From JALZVT01 sp039029135 (lineage in GTDB: Bacteria > Pseudomonadota > Gammaproteobacteria > Pseudomonadales > Azotimanducaceae): DNA of 64,000 nt. The stretch is taken from positions 1 through 64,000 of the forward strand of contig JBCCGT010000022.1 of NCBI GenBank assembly GCA_039029135.1, given 5' to 3'. Below the pieces are notes generated by a model. That model worked only from the letters and a program-made list of their open reading frames with translations, did not search any database and was not told the origin of the DNA. A program made the translations under genes and the position numbers. Of the stretch, positions 1 through 7,189 are shown one piece after another; positions within the stretch are counted from its first letter, which is position 1; every line of letters begins with the position of its first letter.

Positions 1-139
1 AATCGTCGAAGATACGTGACTCGACGGGAAGCCCAGAGCGATGTGTTCGACTACATCGAGAGAGTGCACAATGCAGATCGGCGATCGGATATGGGCCGAT
101 CGACCTTAACTAAACCGTCCGAGAGATCTGGGTAGAACC
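1..139 (+). mobile_element. Right end of an IS3-family insertion sequence (transposase C-terminus)
   Basis: Frame 1 is open from the window edge to a TAG at 133-135 and gives 44 residues. They include the stretch VFDYIERVHN, the typical C-terminal end of IS3-family OrfB (DDE) transposases, where [VF]xYIExxYNxxRRHSxLG is usual. The final block (RRSDMG) departs from the usual RRHSxLG, so the copy is diverged or decaying. The last bases, about 116-139, read on the other strand as a CCCAGATCTCTCGGAC-type sequence that resembles IS3 terminal inverted repeats. The left part lies outside the window, so I cannot say whether the element is complete. Confidence 0.72.
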
Positions 140-206
140 CGCCTTCATTCGCGATGAGATCGGTAACTGGAACCTAAAGTCCTTCCAGAATGATCCCACC
201 GAGATC

Positions 207-665
207 GTGAACGCCTACACCGATCTTACCGTGAAGCTAGTAAAGAAAGCCGCAAAGCTTGACGCTCCAGAAAAGGCGTTGCAAGCCGCGCAAGCGTCGC
301 TTGCCGGTACAGTGGGTGGCGCGGAAGTCCGTGCGGGCACGCTCATCGGCGGTCTCGACCTGAAGAAAGTGCGCGAAGACAAAGTGGCTGAAATCACAAA
401 GATCCAAGATGTAGCAGACGCCAAGACTGGTCGCCTCGCCGAGGCTACGGAAAATGACCTAGGGGAGTTTGCGGACGAAATTGCGCAGAAGTATCCAAAC
501 GGTCTCCAGACGGGTGAACTTGATGCCTTCAAAGCTGAAAAAACGGCGAGTATCCGCAAGCAGGCGATCTCCGAAATGACCGCTATCGCCGAGAGCTACG
601 GCGAGCTAATTGAGGCGCTCCAGCACGTAGCGGCTCAGCCCGCGAAGGAGGCGGAGGGCTCATGA
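207..665 (+). CDS. Unknown helical protein, probably 5'-truncated by the IS3 element
   Basis: I do not recognise the family. From the first in-frame start (GTG at 207) the product is 152 residues, mostly charged and alanine-rich helix, with no signal peptide or membrane segment. The same frame stays open upstream to a TAA at 111, and the residues before the GTG (for example IRDEIGNWNLKSFQ) look like real coding sequence. The IS3 end lies at about 139. I infer that the element inserted into a longer gene and that this is its 3' part. The stop codon overlaps the ATG of the following lipoprotein gene (ATGA), so the two were probably co-transcribed. Whether the remnant is still translated is uncertain. 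Confidence 0.5.
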   Translation: MNAYTDLTVKLVKKAAKLDAPEKALQAAQASLAGTVGGAEVRAGTLIGGLDLKKVREDKVAEITKIQDVADAKTGRLAEATENDLGEFADEIAQKYPNGLQTGELDAFKAEKTASIRKQAISEMTAIAESYGELIEALQHVAAQPAKEAEGS

Positions 666-1306
666 GGCAATTGCTAGCAATGGCCTTAGTATGCACAGCT
701 CTAGGCTGTGCGGGCCAGAATTCGGTACATTCGTGCTCACCACTTTCGGCGACGCCGGCGCCAGCAACATGCAGCTCGCCCCCCGCCCAACCGCCTGGTT
801 GCCTCAACGGGCAGAACAGCAACGTCGGCACTCGCCAGCAACACGCCCATAGCAAAAGGAAGTATGACGACGACGCAACGCTGACGACCGAGTGTGAAGA
901 CGACGTCCGCCGCGACTGGTGGAGCAGAAAATTTGCCAAAGCGTCTTGCACACCGCTCTACAACGTTGGCCCCGTCGCGCTATTCGATTTCGAGCGCCAC
1001 AACCTCAGTAGTAAGGACATGTCGTTCCTGCGAGCGAAAACGAAATGGCTACTCCAGCAACCTGGGGAGCTAATGCGGGTTGAGCTGCATGGACACACGG
1101 ACATCGCCGGTAGCGAAGACTTCAACCAAAATCTCGGCCAACGCAGGGCCATCGCTGTAAAGACCTATCTGTCTGGTCTAAACATCGACAACAACCTAAT
1201 TGTTGCGATCAGCCGCGGCGAGCGCCGCCCGCTAGATCAAAAAACGAAGAAGCGAGGCACGCACAACCGCCGGGTGGAGATGTGGATACGATGGCGCTGC
1301 CCATGA
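662..1306 (+). CDS. OmpA-domain lipoprotein
   Basis: The N-terminus is a short lipoprotein signal ending in the lipobox TALGC (Cys16), so the protein is probably anchored in the outer membrane. A cysteine- and proline-rich linker covers residues 17-95. An OmpA/MotB-type peptidoglycan-binding domain follows at about 105-210, with the family landmarks ALFDFE (106-111), HGHTD (143-147), NLGQRRA (157-163) and NRRVE (202-206). Such domains bind the diaminopimelate of peptidoglycan. The ATG overlaps the stop of the upstream gene by four bases. Several extra cysteines (positions 25, 37, 47, 78, 96) are unusual for the family and could form disulphides. The partner and role are unknown. The gene sits in the accessory segment beside the IS3 end. 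Confidence 0.78.
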   Translation: MRQLLAMALVCTALGCAGQNSVHSCSPLSATPAPATCSSPPAQPPGCLNGQNSNVGTRQQHAHSKRKYDDDATLTTECEDDVRRDWWSRKFAKASCTPLYNVGPVALFDFERHNLSSKDMSFLRAKTKWLLQQPGELMRVELHGHTDIAGSEDFNQNLGQRRAIAVKTYLSGLNIDNNLIVAISRGERRPLDQKTKKRGTHNRRVEMWIRWRCP

Positions 1307-1584
1307 CATACCTAGGAAACCAATTGGGAGTGCAGGACGGCGCATCCGCGCGGAGCGCGCCGCTTCCGACTATACCTCCAGCGGATTGCACGGCTTCGGC
1401 CATGTCTCCTGGTCTGCAACGCCACGTATTCGATCAGCATCAACCCGCGGTCCCCAATATGCGCAGGGCTCCGTGAGCCGGAGCCATAGGGCTGCTGTGG
1501 ACGATCCCCAAAAAAATCTACCCACCCGCGACGGAATTACCCACCCCCTGCGTATCTATCTATGAGCCAACCAAACAGGACCTC

Positions 1585-2280
1585 ATGATGAGCTTCCCCT
1601 TCTCCTCAAAACGCTCCCCGAAACTCAGCCCCAAATCCGCCCGACGCGGTGCGCTATCCGTCACCACCGCCTGTCTGCTGGTCATCGCCGTCGGCGCCCA
1701 GGCCGGACCGGGCGACCGCGACGGTCATCGCGGCCCGCTCGAAATCGCCACCTTCGAAGCCAAAGCCGCCGAGCGCCTCAGCGCCGCCGATGCCAACGGC
1801 GACGGCCAGGTGAACTTCGAGGAATTCGCCGCGGCGGCCGGCGAGCGCGACTGGCGCGGCGGACCGCACGGCGGGCCTCGCGAACGCCATAAGCGCATGC
1901 GTGAGGGCCTGCGCGACAGAGCGCGCAACATGACCCCGGAACAGCGCGAGGCACTCAAGGCCGAGATGCGCGAAAAATTTGCGGCGAAACGCGCAGAACA
2001 CGAGGCCGAGATGTTCAGCACGCTGGACGCCGATGGCGACGGCGCCATCTCTGCCGACGAGTTCGCCGCGCGCGACGAGCGTAAGAAGGAACGCATGCAG
2101 CGCCACGCGTTCGATCGCATGGACATCGACGACGACGGGCTGCTGACCGACGCCGACGTGGCCGCGCGGATCGAAAAAATGCGCGCCGCCGACACCAACG
2201 GCGACGGCCAGATCGATCGCGCAGAACGGCGCGAGGCGTACCGGGCGCGCCGCGAAGCGCGCAACGGCGCCGCGAGCTAA
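1585..2280 (+). CDS. Exported EF-hand calcium-binding protein
   Basis: The product has 231 residues. The first 40 form a long signal peptide ending near VGAQA. Four EF-hand loops of the DxDxDG type follow, at about 69-80 (DANGDGQVNFEE), 148-159 (DADGDGAISADE), 180-191 (DIDDDGLLTDAD) and 203-214 (DTNGDGQIDRAE). Between the first and second loops is a basic, His- and Arg-rich helical stretch. The protein probably binds calcium in the periplasm. AGGA lies four bases before the first ATG and seven before the second (1588), so the second may be the true start. It is 30 bases upstream of an ECF sigma factor gene on the same strand and likely belongs to that regulatory unit as sensor or target; that link is inference. 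Confidence 0.82.
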   Translation: MMSFPFSSKRSPKLSPKSARRGALSVTTACLLVIAVGAQAGPGDRDGHRGPLEIATFEAKAAERLSAADANGDGQVNFEEFAAAAGERDWRGGPHGGPRERHKRMREGLRDRARNMTPEQREALKAEMREKFAAKRAEHEAEMFSTLDADGDGAISADEFAARDERKKERMQRHAFDRMDIDDDGLLTDADVAARIEKMRAADTNGDGQIDRAERREAYRARREARNGAAS

Positions 2281-2310
2281 GGGCCGCGCGCGGGTCGGCT
2301 CGCCCAAACG

Positions 2311-2898
2311 ATGGATTCCGACCCGCGCCCATCCGAGCCTGACGACGTCGCACTCATGCACGCGATCGCCCAACAGGACCGCAACGCCTTCGCGCAGCTG
2401 ATGGGGCGGCACCTGGACCGCGTGCATCAATTTGCCGTGCGCAGCGGCTGCGACCGCGCCAGCGCCGACGACGTTGCGCAGGAGTGTTTCCTGCGCGTGT
2501 GGCAGCGCGCCGGCAGCTACCAAAGCGGTCGCGGCAGCGTGCGCACCTGGCTGCTCGGCATTACCCGCAACCTGACCATCGATCGCGCACGGCGCGAGCA
2601 GAGCCGGCCCGAGGGCTCGGCGGTCGACGATCCGGAGCTGGATCAGATGGCCAACGGAGCGGCGTCCGCCAGCGATACGCTGGCGAGGGCACAGCGCTCC
2701 GAGGCGCTGCAGGCGGCCATCGCGAAGCTGCCGGAGCGCCAGCGCAGCGCGCTGATTCTCTGTCAGCTACAGGGGCACTCGCAGGCTGATGCCGCCGCAA
2801 TCATGCAAACTACCAGCGACGCCATCGAATCCCTGCTCGGTCGAGCCCGCAGACAACTTAAGAAAGCCCTGAGCACCAAGGCGGGAACCACGCCATGA
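2311..2898 (+). CDS. ECF-type RNA polymerase sigma factor
   Basis: The 195-residue protein has the two-domain layout of group 4 (ECF) sigma factors. Region 2 lies at about 15-95, with the core-binding and -10 recognition block DDVAQECFLRVW and then RTWLLGITRNLTIDRAR. Region 4 lies at about 130-185, with LPERQRSALILCQLQGHSQ and the helix-turn-helix AAAIMQTTSDAIESLLGRAR. It directs RNA polymerase to a small regulon, usually under control of a neighbouring anti-sigma factor. Its stop codon overlaps the ATG of the next gene (ATGA), and that gene overlaps the third, so 2311-3721 is a tight operon. A GGAATTA...TATCTA pair at about 1533-1562, upstream of the EF-hand gene, could be its own target promoter, but this is weak. 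Confidence 0.9.
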   Translation: MDSDPRPSEPDDVALMHAIAQQDRNAFAQLMGRHLDRVHQFAVRSGCDRASADDVAQECFLRVWQRAGSYQSGRGSVRTWLLGITRNLTIDRARREQSRPEGSAVDDPELDQMANGAASASDTLARAQRSEALQAAIAKLPERQRSALILCQLQGHSQADAAAIMQTTSDAIESLLGRARRQLKKALSTKAGTTP

Positions 2899-3257
2899 GC
2901 GATACACCCAAAACGCCAAACACCGACGCGCTCGACGCTCAGCTCGATACGGAACTGGACGACCTGCTCGCGGAGCTGGCCGAGCACCGGGCGACACCCG
3001 GGCTGGCGACGCGCATCGCCGCGGCGCTGCCCGCTGAGCCAACCCCCTGGTGGCAGGAGCCGCCGTGGCGACACCTGCTAAGCCCGTGGAAGTCCGCCGT
3101 CGCCGCGCTGCTGCCGCTCGCGCTGGGCATAGCGCTGGGGGCCTCGATCCCGGCCACCGGCGACGACGACAGTTGGAACGACTCGCTGCTCGGCCTGGCC
3201 GTCATCGACGAGACGAGCAGTGGCGATCTGGGTCTGTTCGAAGAGGTAACGCCATGA
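2895..3257 (+). CDS. Small single-pass membrane protein, probable anti-sigma factor
   Basis: The 120-residue protein has an acidic helical N-terminal half (LDDLLAELAEHRATPGLATR), one hydrophobic segment at about 68-87 (AVAALLPLALGIALGASI), and a short acidic periplasmic tail. It overlaps the ECF sigma gene upstream and the periplasmic sensor gene downstream by four bases each. That position and topology are what is expected of a membrane anti-sigma factor, comparable with CnrY or NccY in heavy-metal ECF systems. I see no zinc-binding anti-sigma motif (HxxxCxxC). The functional call therefore rests on context, not on sequence similarity. Confidence 0.55.
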   Translation: MSDTPKTPNTDALDAQLDTELDDLLAELAEHRATPGLATRIAAALPAEPTPWWQEPPWRHLLSPWKSAVAALLPLALGIALGASIPATGDDDSWNDSLLGLAVIDETSSGDLGLFEEVTP

Positions 3258-3721
3258 GCCGGGGACTGATCATCGGCCTCATCGCCTCCGCGGCCCTCAA
3301 CCTGCTGCTGATCGGTGTGCTGATCGGCGGCAAGCTGCGCGACGCGCCGGAGCCGCCGTTCAATCCTGCGTTCAGCATCGGTCACGTCGTCCGCTCCCTC
3401 GACCCGGAGCGACGCGAGACGCTGCTGCCGGTCGTGCGCGCCAACTACCGCGAGCTGCGGCCCCACGTGCGAGCGCTGCGCAAGCAACAGCGCCGCTTCG
3501 CCGAGGCCCTGTCGGCGAAGGACGTTGACGCGGAGGAGGTCGAGGCGCTGTACGCCGAGATGCAGCGCCATCTGAATGAGATCCAGCGCATCGGCAACCG
3601 ATCGCTCAGCCGCGTTATGCCGGAGCTGACCGTGGAGGAGCGCCGCCGCCTGCTTAACCGTCTGCGCGGCGAGCGCGGCGGCCATCACCGCCCGCCACCT
3701 CGCGGGCCCGTTCGCGACTGA
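3254..3721 (+). CDS. ZraP/CnrX-like periplasmic metal-sensor protein
   Basis: The start is ATG 3254, which overlaps the previous stop (ATGA). The product is 155 residues. An N-terminal membrane anchor (IIGLIASAALNLLLIGVLIG) leads into a long, highly charged helical region containing LDPERRETLLPVVRANY, then further helices with MPELTVEERRRLLNRLRG. This is the pattern of the Metal_resist/ZraP-CnrX family of helical-hairpin periplasmic proteins, which sense metal or envelope stress. The C-terminus carries HH and PP clusters (GHHRPPPRG). In the Cnr system the sensor CnrX controls the anti-sigma factor CnrY; the same logic is inferred here. Which ligand is sensed cannot be read from the sequence. 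Confidence 0.72.
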   Translation: MSRGLIIGLIASAALNLLLIGVLIGGKLRDAPEPPFNPAFSIGHVVRSLDPERRETLLPVVRANYRELRPHVRALRKQQRRFAEALSAKDVDAEEVEALYAEMQRHLNEIQRIGNRSLSRVMPELTVEERRRLLNRLRGERGGHHRPPPRGPVRD

Positions 3722-3773
3722 TTCGGCGAGCATCGGCTCAGCGTCGATACCCGAGCGACGGTACACTGCGTGC

Positions 3774-4412
3774 ATGAGCGCTCCCGATCAGTCTTCACCC
3801 GCACCCAGCACGGCGGCCGCTCTCGACCGCCTGCTGAACGCAACGCTTGAGCGCTATCCGCTGCTGATCGAACCCTTCGATCCCGAGTGGCGATCGACCT
3901 GCGAATCCGGCGGGCCGTTCACCGACGCAGACCTCGAGGGCCCGCACGTCGCCTGGCAACCGCGTCGGCGTGAAGACACAGCCGCGCAGCTTGCGCTATT
4001 CGATCCGCTGGCGCGCGCGCTGGAGATCGACGTACACCCGGACATCACGACCTACTACAGCCGCTACTACAGCGGTGGCATCGAGGCCGACTCGCCAGAA
4101 GGGCCGGTGAGCCTGCTGCAGCTATGGAACGAGGCCGACGCCGAGCGCTTGATCGAAAATCTGCTCGGCCACGCCATCGCAAAGCAGCGCGCAAAGGCGC
4201 CATACAGCGTGTTCTTCGCCTGCACGGCGGTGGATTCCGAGCTGTTTCTGTCCGTTGAGAATCACACCGGTCACGTGGTGCTCGAGCGCCCGGGCTACAA
4301 GCCCGAGCGCACGGTTGCGACATCGCTCGGCGCCTTCCTCGGCGAGCTGACGCCCGCGCCGCCCGAGCGCCACCCCGAGCGGGCGGCGTTTCTGGTGCAG
4401 AGCAACAGCTGA
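3774..4412 (+). CDS. syd: SecY-interacting protein Syd
   Basis: The 212-residue soluble protein matches the Syd family along its length. Landmarks are the N-terminal LLIEPFDPEWRSTCE, the central ITTYYSRYYSGGIEA, then LLQLWNEADAERLIENLLGH and the C-terminal SLGAFLGELTP. Syd associates with SecY at the cytoplasmic face of the inner membrane and is thought to monitor or dismantle faulty SecYEG complexes. E. coli Syd has about 181 residues; this one carries a proline- and serine-rich N-terminal extension and a longer tail. It stands alone, 52 bases after the sigma operon and convergent with the antiporter gene. Confidence 0.88.
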   Translation: MSAPDQSSPAPSTAAALDRLLNATLERYPLLIEPFDPEWRSTCESGGPFTDADLEGPHVAWQPRRREDTAAQLALFDPLARALEIDVHPDITTYYSRYYSGGIEADSPEGPVSLLQLWNEADAERLIENLLGHAIAKQRAKAPYSVFFACTAVDSELFLSVENHTGHVVLERPGYKPERTVATSLGAFLGELTPAPPERHPERAAFLVQSNS

Positions 4413-4470
4413 CTCGCGCGCCAACCAATCAGCGTGCAGACGCGCTGAGCCCGCACCGAACACAAGACGT

Positions 4471-5985
4471 TCAACCCTTCGCGGCACCGAAGCGCCGAGC
4501 AACCACCGCCAACAGCGTAACCTGAACGGCCACGAACCCGACGATCAACAGCGGCTCCGGGTAGTAGGCCGCAGAAAAACAAAACAGGCTCGCGAGCGCG
4601 CCGTTGAACAGCGCGTACGGTAGCTGAGTCCTGAAGTGCTCGTACTGATCGCAGCCTGCGCCGCTGGAGGACAGAATCGTGGAATCGGATATCGGCGAAC
4701 AGTGATCTCCCCACAGGCCCCCGGAGAGGATGGCGGCGACCACCAGCGTCATCTCCGCGCCAACCTGCACGGCCGCTGGCAGCATCAGGGGAAAGGCGAG
4801 CGCAAAGGTGCCCCAGGAGGAGCCGGTCGCGAACGAAATGCAGGCACACAGCAGAAACACGGCCAGCGGCAGCAGCACCGGCTGCACGGCGTCGCCGATC
4901 AGCCCGGCGACGTAGACCGGTGCGCCGAGATCCTTGCTGACCGCGCCCAGGGACCACGCCAGCACCAGTATCAGCAGGATCTGCATGATTCCGCCCATGC
5001 CTCGCAGGTAAATGCCCACGCCGTCGGCGAGCGAGCGTAGTCCGGTCGCGGCCATGAGACCCATAAGGATCACGGCGGCAAAGAAATACGCCGTCGACAG
5101 CGCAGAACGAAACACCGTTCCCGCAATCGGCTCGAAGGGAAAGCCGTGCGAGACCAGCCTGGTTAACAGCGTGACGAACAGCACGAGCAGCGGGATCAGG
5201 ACCAGGCTGGGGCTTGCCTGATCCGGGGACGAGACGCTGCGCGTGTCGACCGCAGTCCTCGACGTTTCGTCAGTGTGCCGCCCCTCGCGGGCGGCGGCTT
5301 CGGCGCCGCGCATCGCGCCAATATCGAGCCGCAGCGCGATCGTCCAGGGCACGATCAGCACCGCGAGAATCGCGTAGGCCTGAAACGGGATGGCGCTCAT
5401 GAACAGGTCCAGCGCACTGCGCTGCTGGGAAAAGACGCCGAGCTCTTTCTCGATCAGGCTCATGACGTAGACAGCCCAGCCCACGAAAGGCACCAGTATC
5501 GCGACGGGCGAGGCCGTGGAATCGATGATGAACGCGAGCTTCTCGCGCGACAGACGCAGCCGGTCGAACAGCGGGCGAAACACCGGGCCCACAATCAGCG
5601 GCGTGCCGATGTCGGAGAAAAACAGTGCGACCCCGCCGGCCCAGGCCGCGAGTTGCCCCTTCGCTCGCGAACTCGCATAGCGCGCGACCGAACGGGCAAA
5701 CGCGGGACCGCCGCCCGACGTTTCCATCAGGTGAACGAAGCCGCCAATAAACACCAGCAACACGAGCACGCCGGCGTTGTAGCTGTCGGTCACCTGACCA
5801 ACGAAGTAATCCGTGATCAGGACATGCATCACCGCACCCGGGGCGGCCTGCGCAACCAGCACCGCACCCAGCGCAGCACCCGTGAACAGACCGACGATTA
5901 CGTTTCGCGAATACACCGAGACAGCGAGCGCGAGCGCAATCGGCGCAATGGAGAAAACGCTGGTCTCCATCATGGCGGGCCCCAT
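4471..5985 (-). CDS. NhaC-family sodium/proton antiporter-like transporter
   Basis: The 504-residue protein has about a dozen hydrophobic segments and the NhaC-family layout: an N-terminal block VGLFTGAALGAVL, the loop GGFVHLMETSGG, FFSDIGTPLIVGPVFRPL, then FATGSSWGTFALAFPLMLPA and LSGGLWGDHCSPISDSTILSS near the C-terminus. The GDHCSPISDST motif is characteristic of this family. It would exchange cations, or in some subgroups organic acids or amino acids, across the inner membrane. It starts 29 bases after the asparaginase stop on the same strand, which suggests one transcript and a possible role in asparagine or aspartate movement. The substrate is not predictable. A second in-frame ATG at 5973 may be the real start. 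Confidence 0.82.
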   Translation of the reverse strand: MGPAMMETSVFSIAPIALALAVSVYSRNVIVGLFTGAALGAVLVAQAAPGAVMHVLITDYFVGQVTDSYNAGVLVLLVFIGGFVHLMETSGGGPAFARSVARYASSRAKGQLAAWAGGVALFFSDIGTPLIVGPVFRPLFDRLRLSREKLAFIIDSTASPVAILVPFVGWAVYVMSLIEKELGVFSQQRSALDLFMSAIPFQAYAILAVLIVPWTIALRLDIGAMRGAEAAAREGRHTDETSRTAVDTRSVSSPDQASPSLVLIPLLVLFVTLLTRLVSHGFPFEPIAGTVFRSALSTAYFFAAVILMGLMAATGLRSLADGVGIYLRGMGGIMQILLILVLAWSLGAVSKDLGAPVYVAGLIGDAVQPVLLPLAVFLLCACISFATGSSWGTFALAFPLMLPAAVQVGAEMTLVVAAILSGGLWGDHCSPISDSTILSSSGAGCDQYEHFRTQLPYALFNGALASLFCFSAAYYPEPLLIVGFVAVQVTLLAVVARRFGAAKG

Positions 5986-6014
5986 CTATTGAATGTGCTC
6001 AATCTGTAGCCCGC

Positions 6015-6971
6015 TCAAGCTGCAACGCGCCCGGGCAGCAGCGTTCTCAAGATCAGTTTCACGCGCGCCTTCTGCGGCGACAGACCGGCGAACTGGCGGA
6101 TGAGAAAGCCATTGCCTTCGAGCGCGCGCAGATAGCCCGGATAGGGGTCTTCATCGGCGGGGAACTCGCCGTGCAGGCAACGGCTGACGAGCGCAATGGG
6201 TATGCGCGCCGCGACATCAGCCAGCGCCTCGACGTTGCGCGCCGACATGGAAAACCCACCGGGACAGGCGACGACGCAGCCGTCCGCCGTCGCGGGAATC
6301 GATGGCAGCAGTTCCGAACCGACGGACGCGTGCAGGATTGGTACGACGATGCGATCGACAACCGCGGGGTCTGCGTATTGCTGCACCGCGCTACCCTCGT
6401 TTGGATGCTGCTCGGTGGCCGTACCAAAGCCATCGGTAGCATCGCCATTGCTGTAGATCGGCGCGAACGCGTCCAATCGAAACGCGCTGGCCTTGGTCAC
6501 AGACCGCGCATCGACGATAGAACCGCCGAGCGCCACCAGCACCCGGCCGCTCGCGCGCTTGTCCAGCACCGTACGCTGCGCGAGGCGCAAGTTGTCCAGA
6601 CCATCGAATGACTCGGCGTAGGGCGGTCGCAGCGCCCCGGTGACAACCAGACTGAGCTGTCCATCGAGCAGCAGATGCAGCGCATAGGCGACCTCCTCGA
6701 GCGTATCCGTACCGGTCGATACGACGAAGCCGTCATAGCGCTCGCGCCGGGACGCAAGGAACGCGGCAAGCTCGCAGAGCTGGCCGAGCGTCAGATCCAC
6801 GCTGTCGAGCGCACAGAACTCGTGGACGTCGACGGACACGGCGGTGTTCGCCGCTCGCACGGCCGACAACAACTCAGCGTCGAGCGCTGTGGCCTGAGCG
6901 CGCCCGTCGGTCAGGCGCAGCGCAATCGTGCCGCCTAGCGTTACAACAAGGATGCGGTGTCGTTCGGACAT
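6015..6971 (-). CDS. L-asparaginase family protein
   Basis: The 318-residue protein shows both asparaginase active-site signatures. The N-terminal TLGGTIA carries the nucleophilic threonine (the Thr of GGT). The second is FVVSTGTDTLEEVAYAL, with the Thr-Asp pair. A later VTKASAFRLDAFAP holds the catalytic lysine position. It hydrolyses L-asparagine to aspartate and ammonia. No signal peptide is present, so it should be cytoplasmic, like type I enzymes. It is the first gene of a two-gene minus-strand unit with the NhaC-like transporter and is divergent from aroA. A sequence just before the ATG (TCGAACCGAG) gives only a weak ribosome-binding site. Confidence 0.87.
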   Translation of the reverse strand: MSERHRILVVTLGGTIALRLTDGRAQATALDAELLSAVRAANTAVSVDVHEFCALDSVDLTLGQLCELAAFLASRRERYDGFVVSTGTDTLEEVAYALHLLLDGQLSLVVTGALRPPYAESFDGLDNLRLAQRTVLDKRASGRVLVALGGSIVDARSVTKASAFRLDAFAPIYSNGDATDGFGTATEQHPNEGSAVQQYADPAVVDRIVVPILHASVGSELLPSIPATADGCVVACPGGFSMSARNVEALADVAARIPIALVSRCLHGEFPADEDPYPGYLRALEGNGFLIRQFAGLSPQKARVKLILRTLLPGRVAA

Positions 6972-7189
6972 AGCTCGGTTCGATCACGCGGCGCGACGTT
7001 TTTTCTGGCCAGGCCGACGCATCGCGGCGCACCCCACCGGCCGTCGAGATCCAGACGGGCTCTCGAGGAACGCGGAAGAATAGCAGGCCCGCGATCAGGA
7101 GCCGATACGGCAGCCGGGCGGCCGCGATAGCGCATATACTGCCGGCCCGAGGGCGCCCGACGCCCCGCAGGCAACCGCAGGTCACACAC

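Noticed and set aside
1282..1476. Short plus-strand frame after the lipoprotein gene
   Set aside because: It overlaps the lipoprotein end in another frame and shows no family features.
1654..2523. 289-codon minus-strand open frame across the EF-hand and sigma genes
   Set aside because: It is antisense to two well-supported genes in very GC-rich DNA and its product has the odd Ala/Arg/Val/His-rich composition of a shadow frame.
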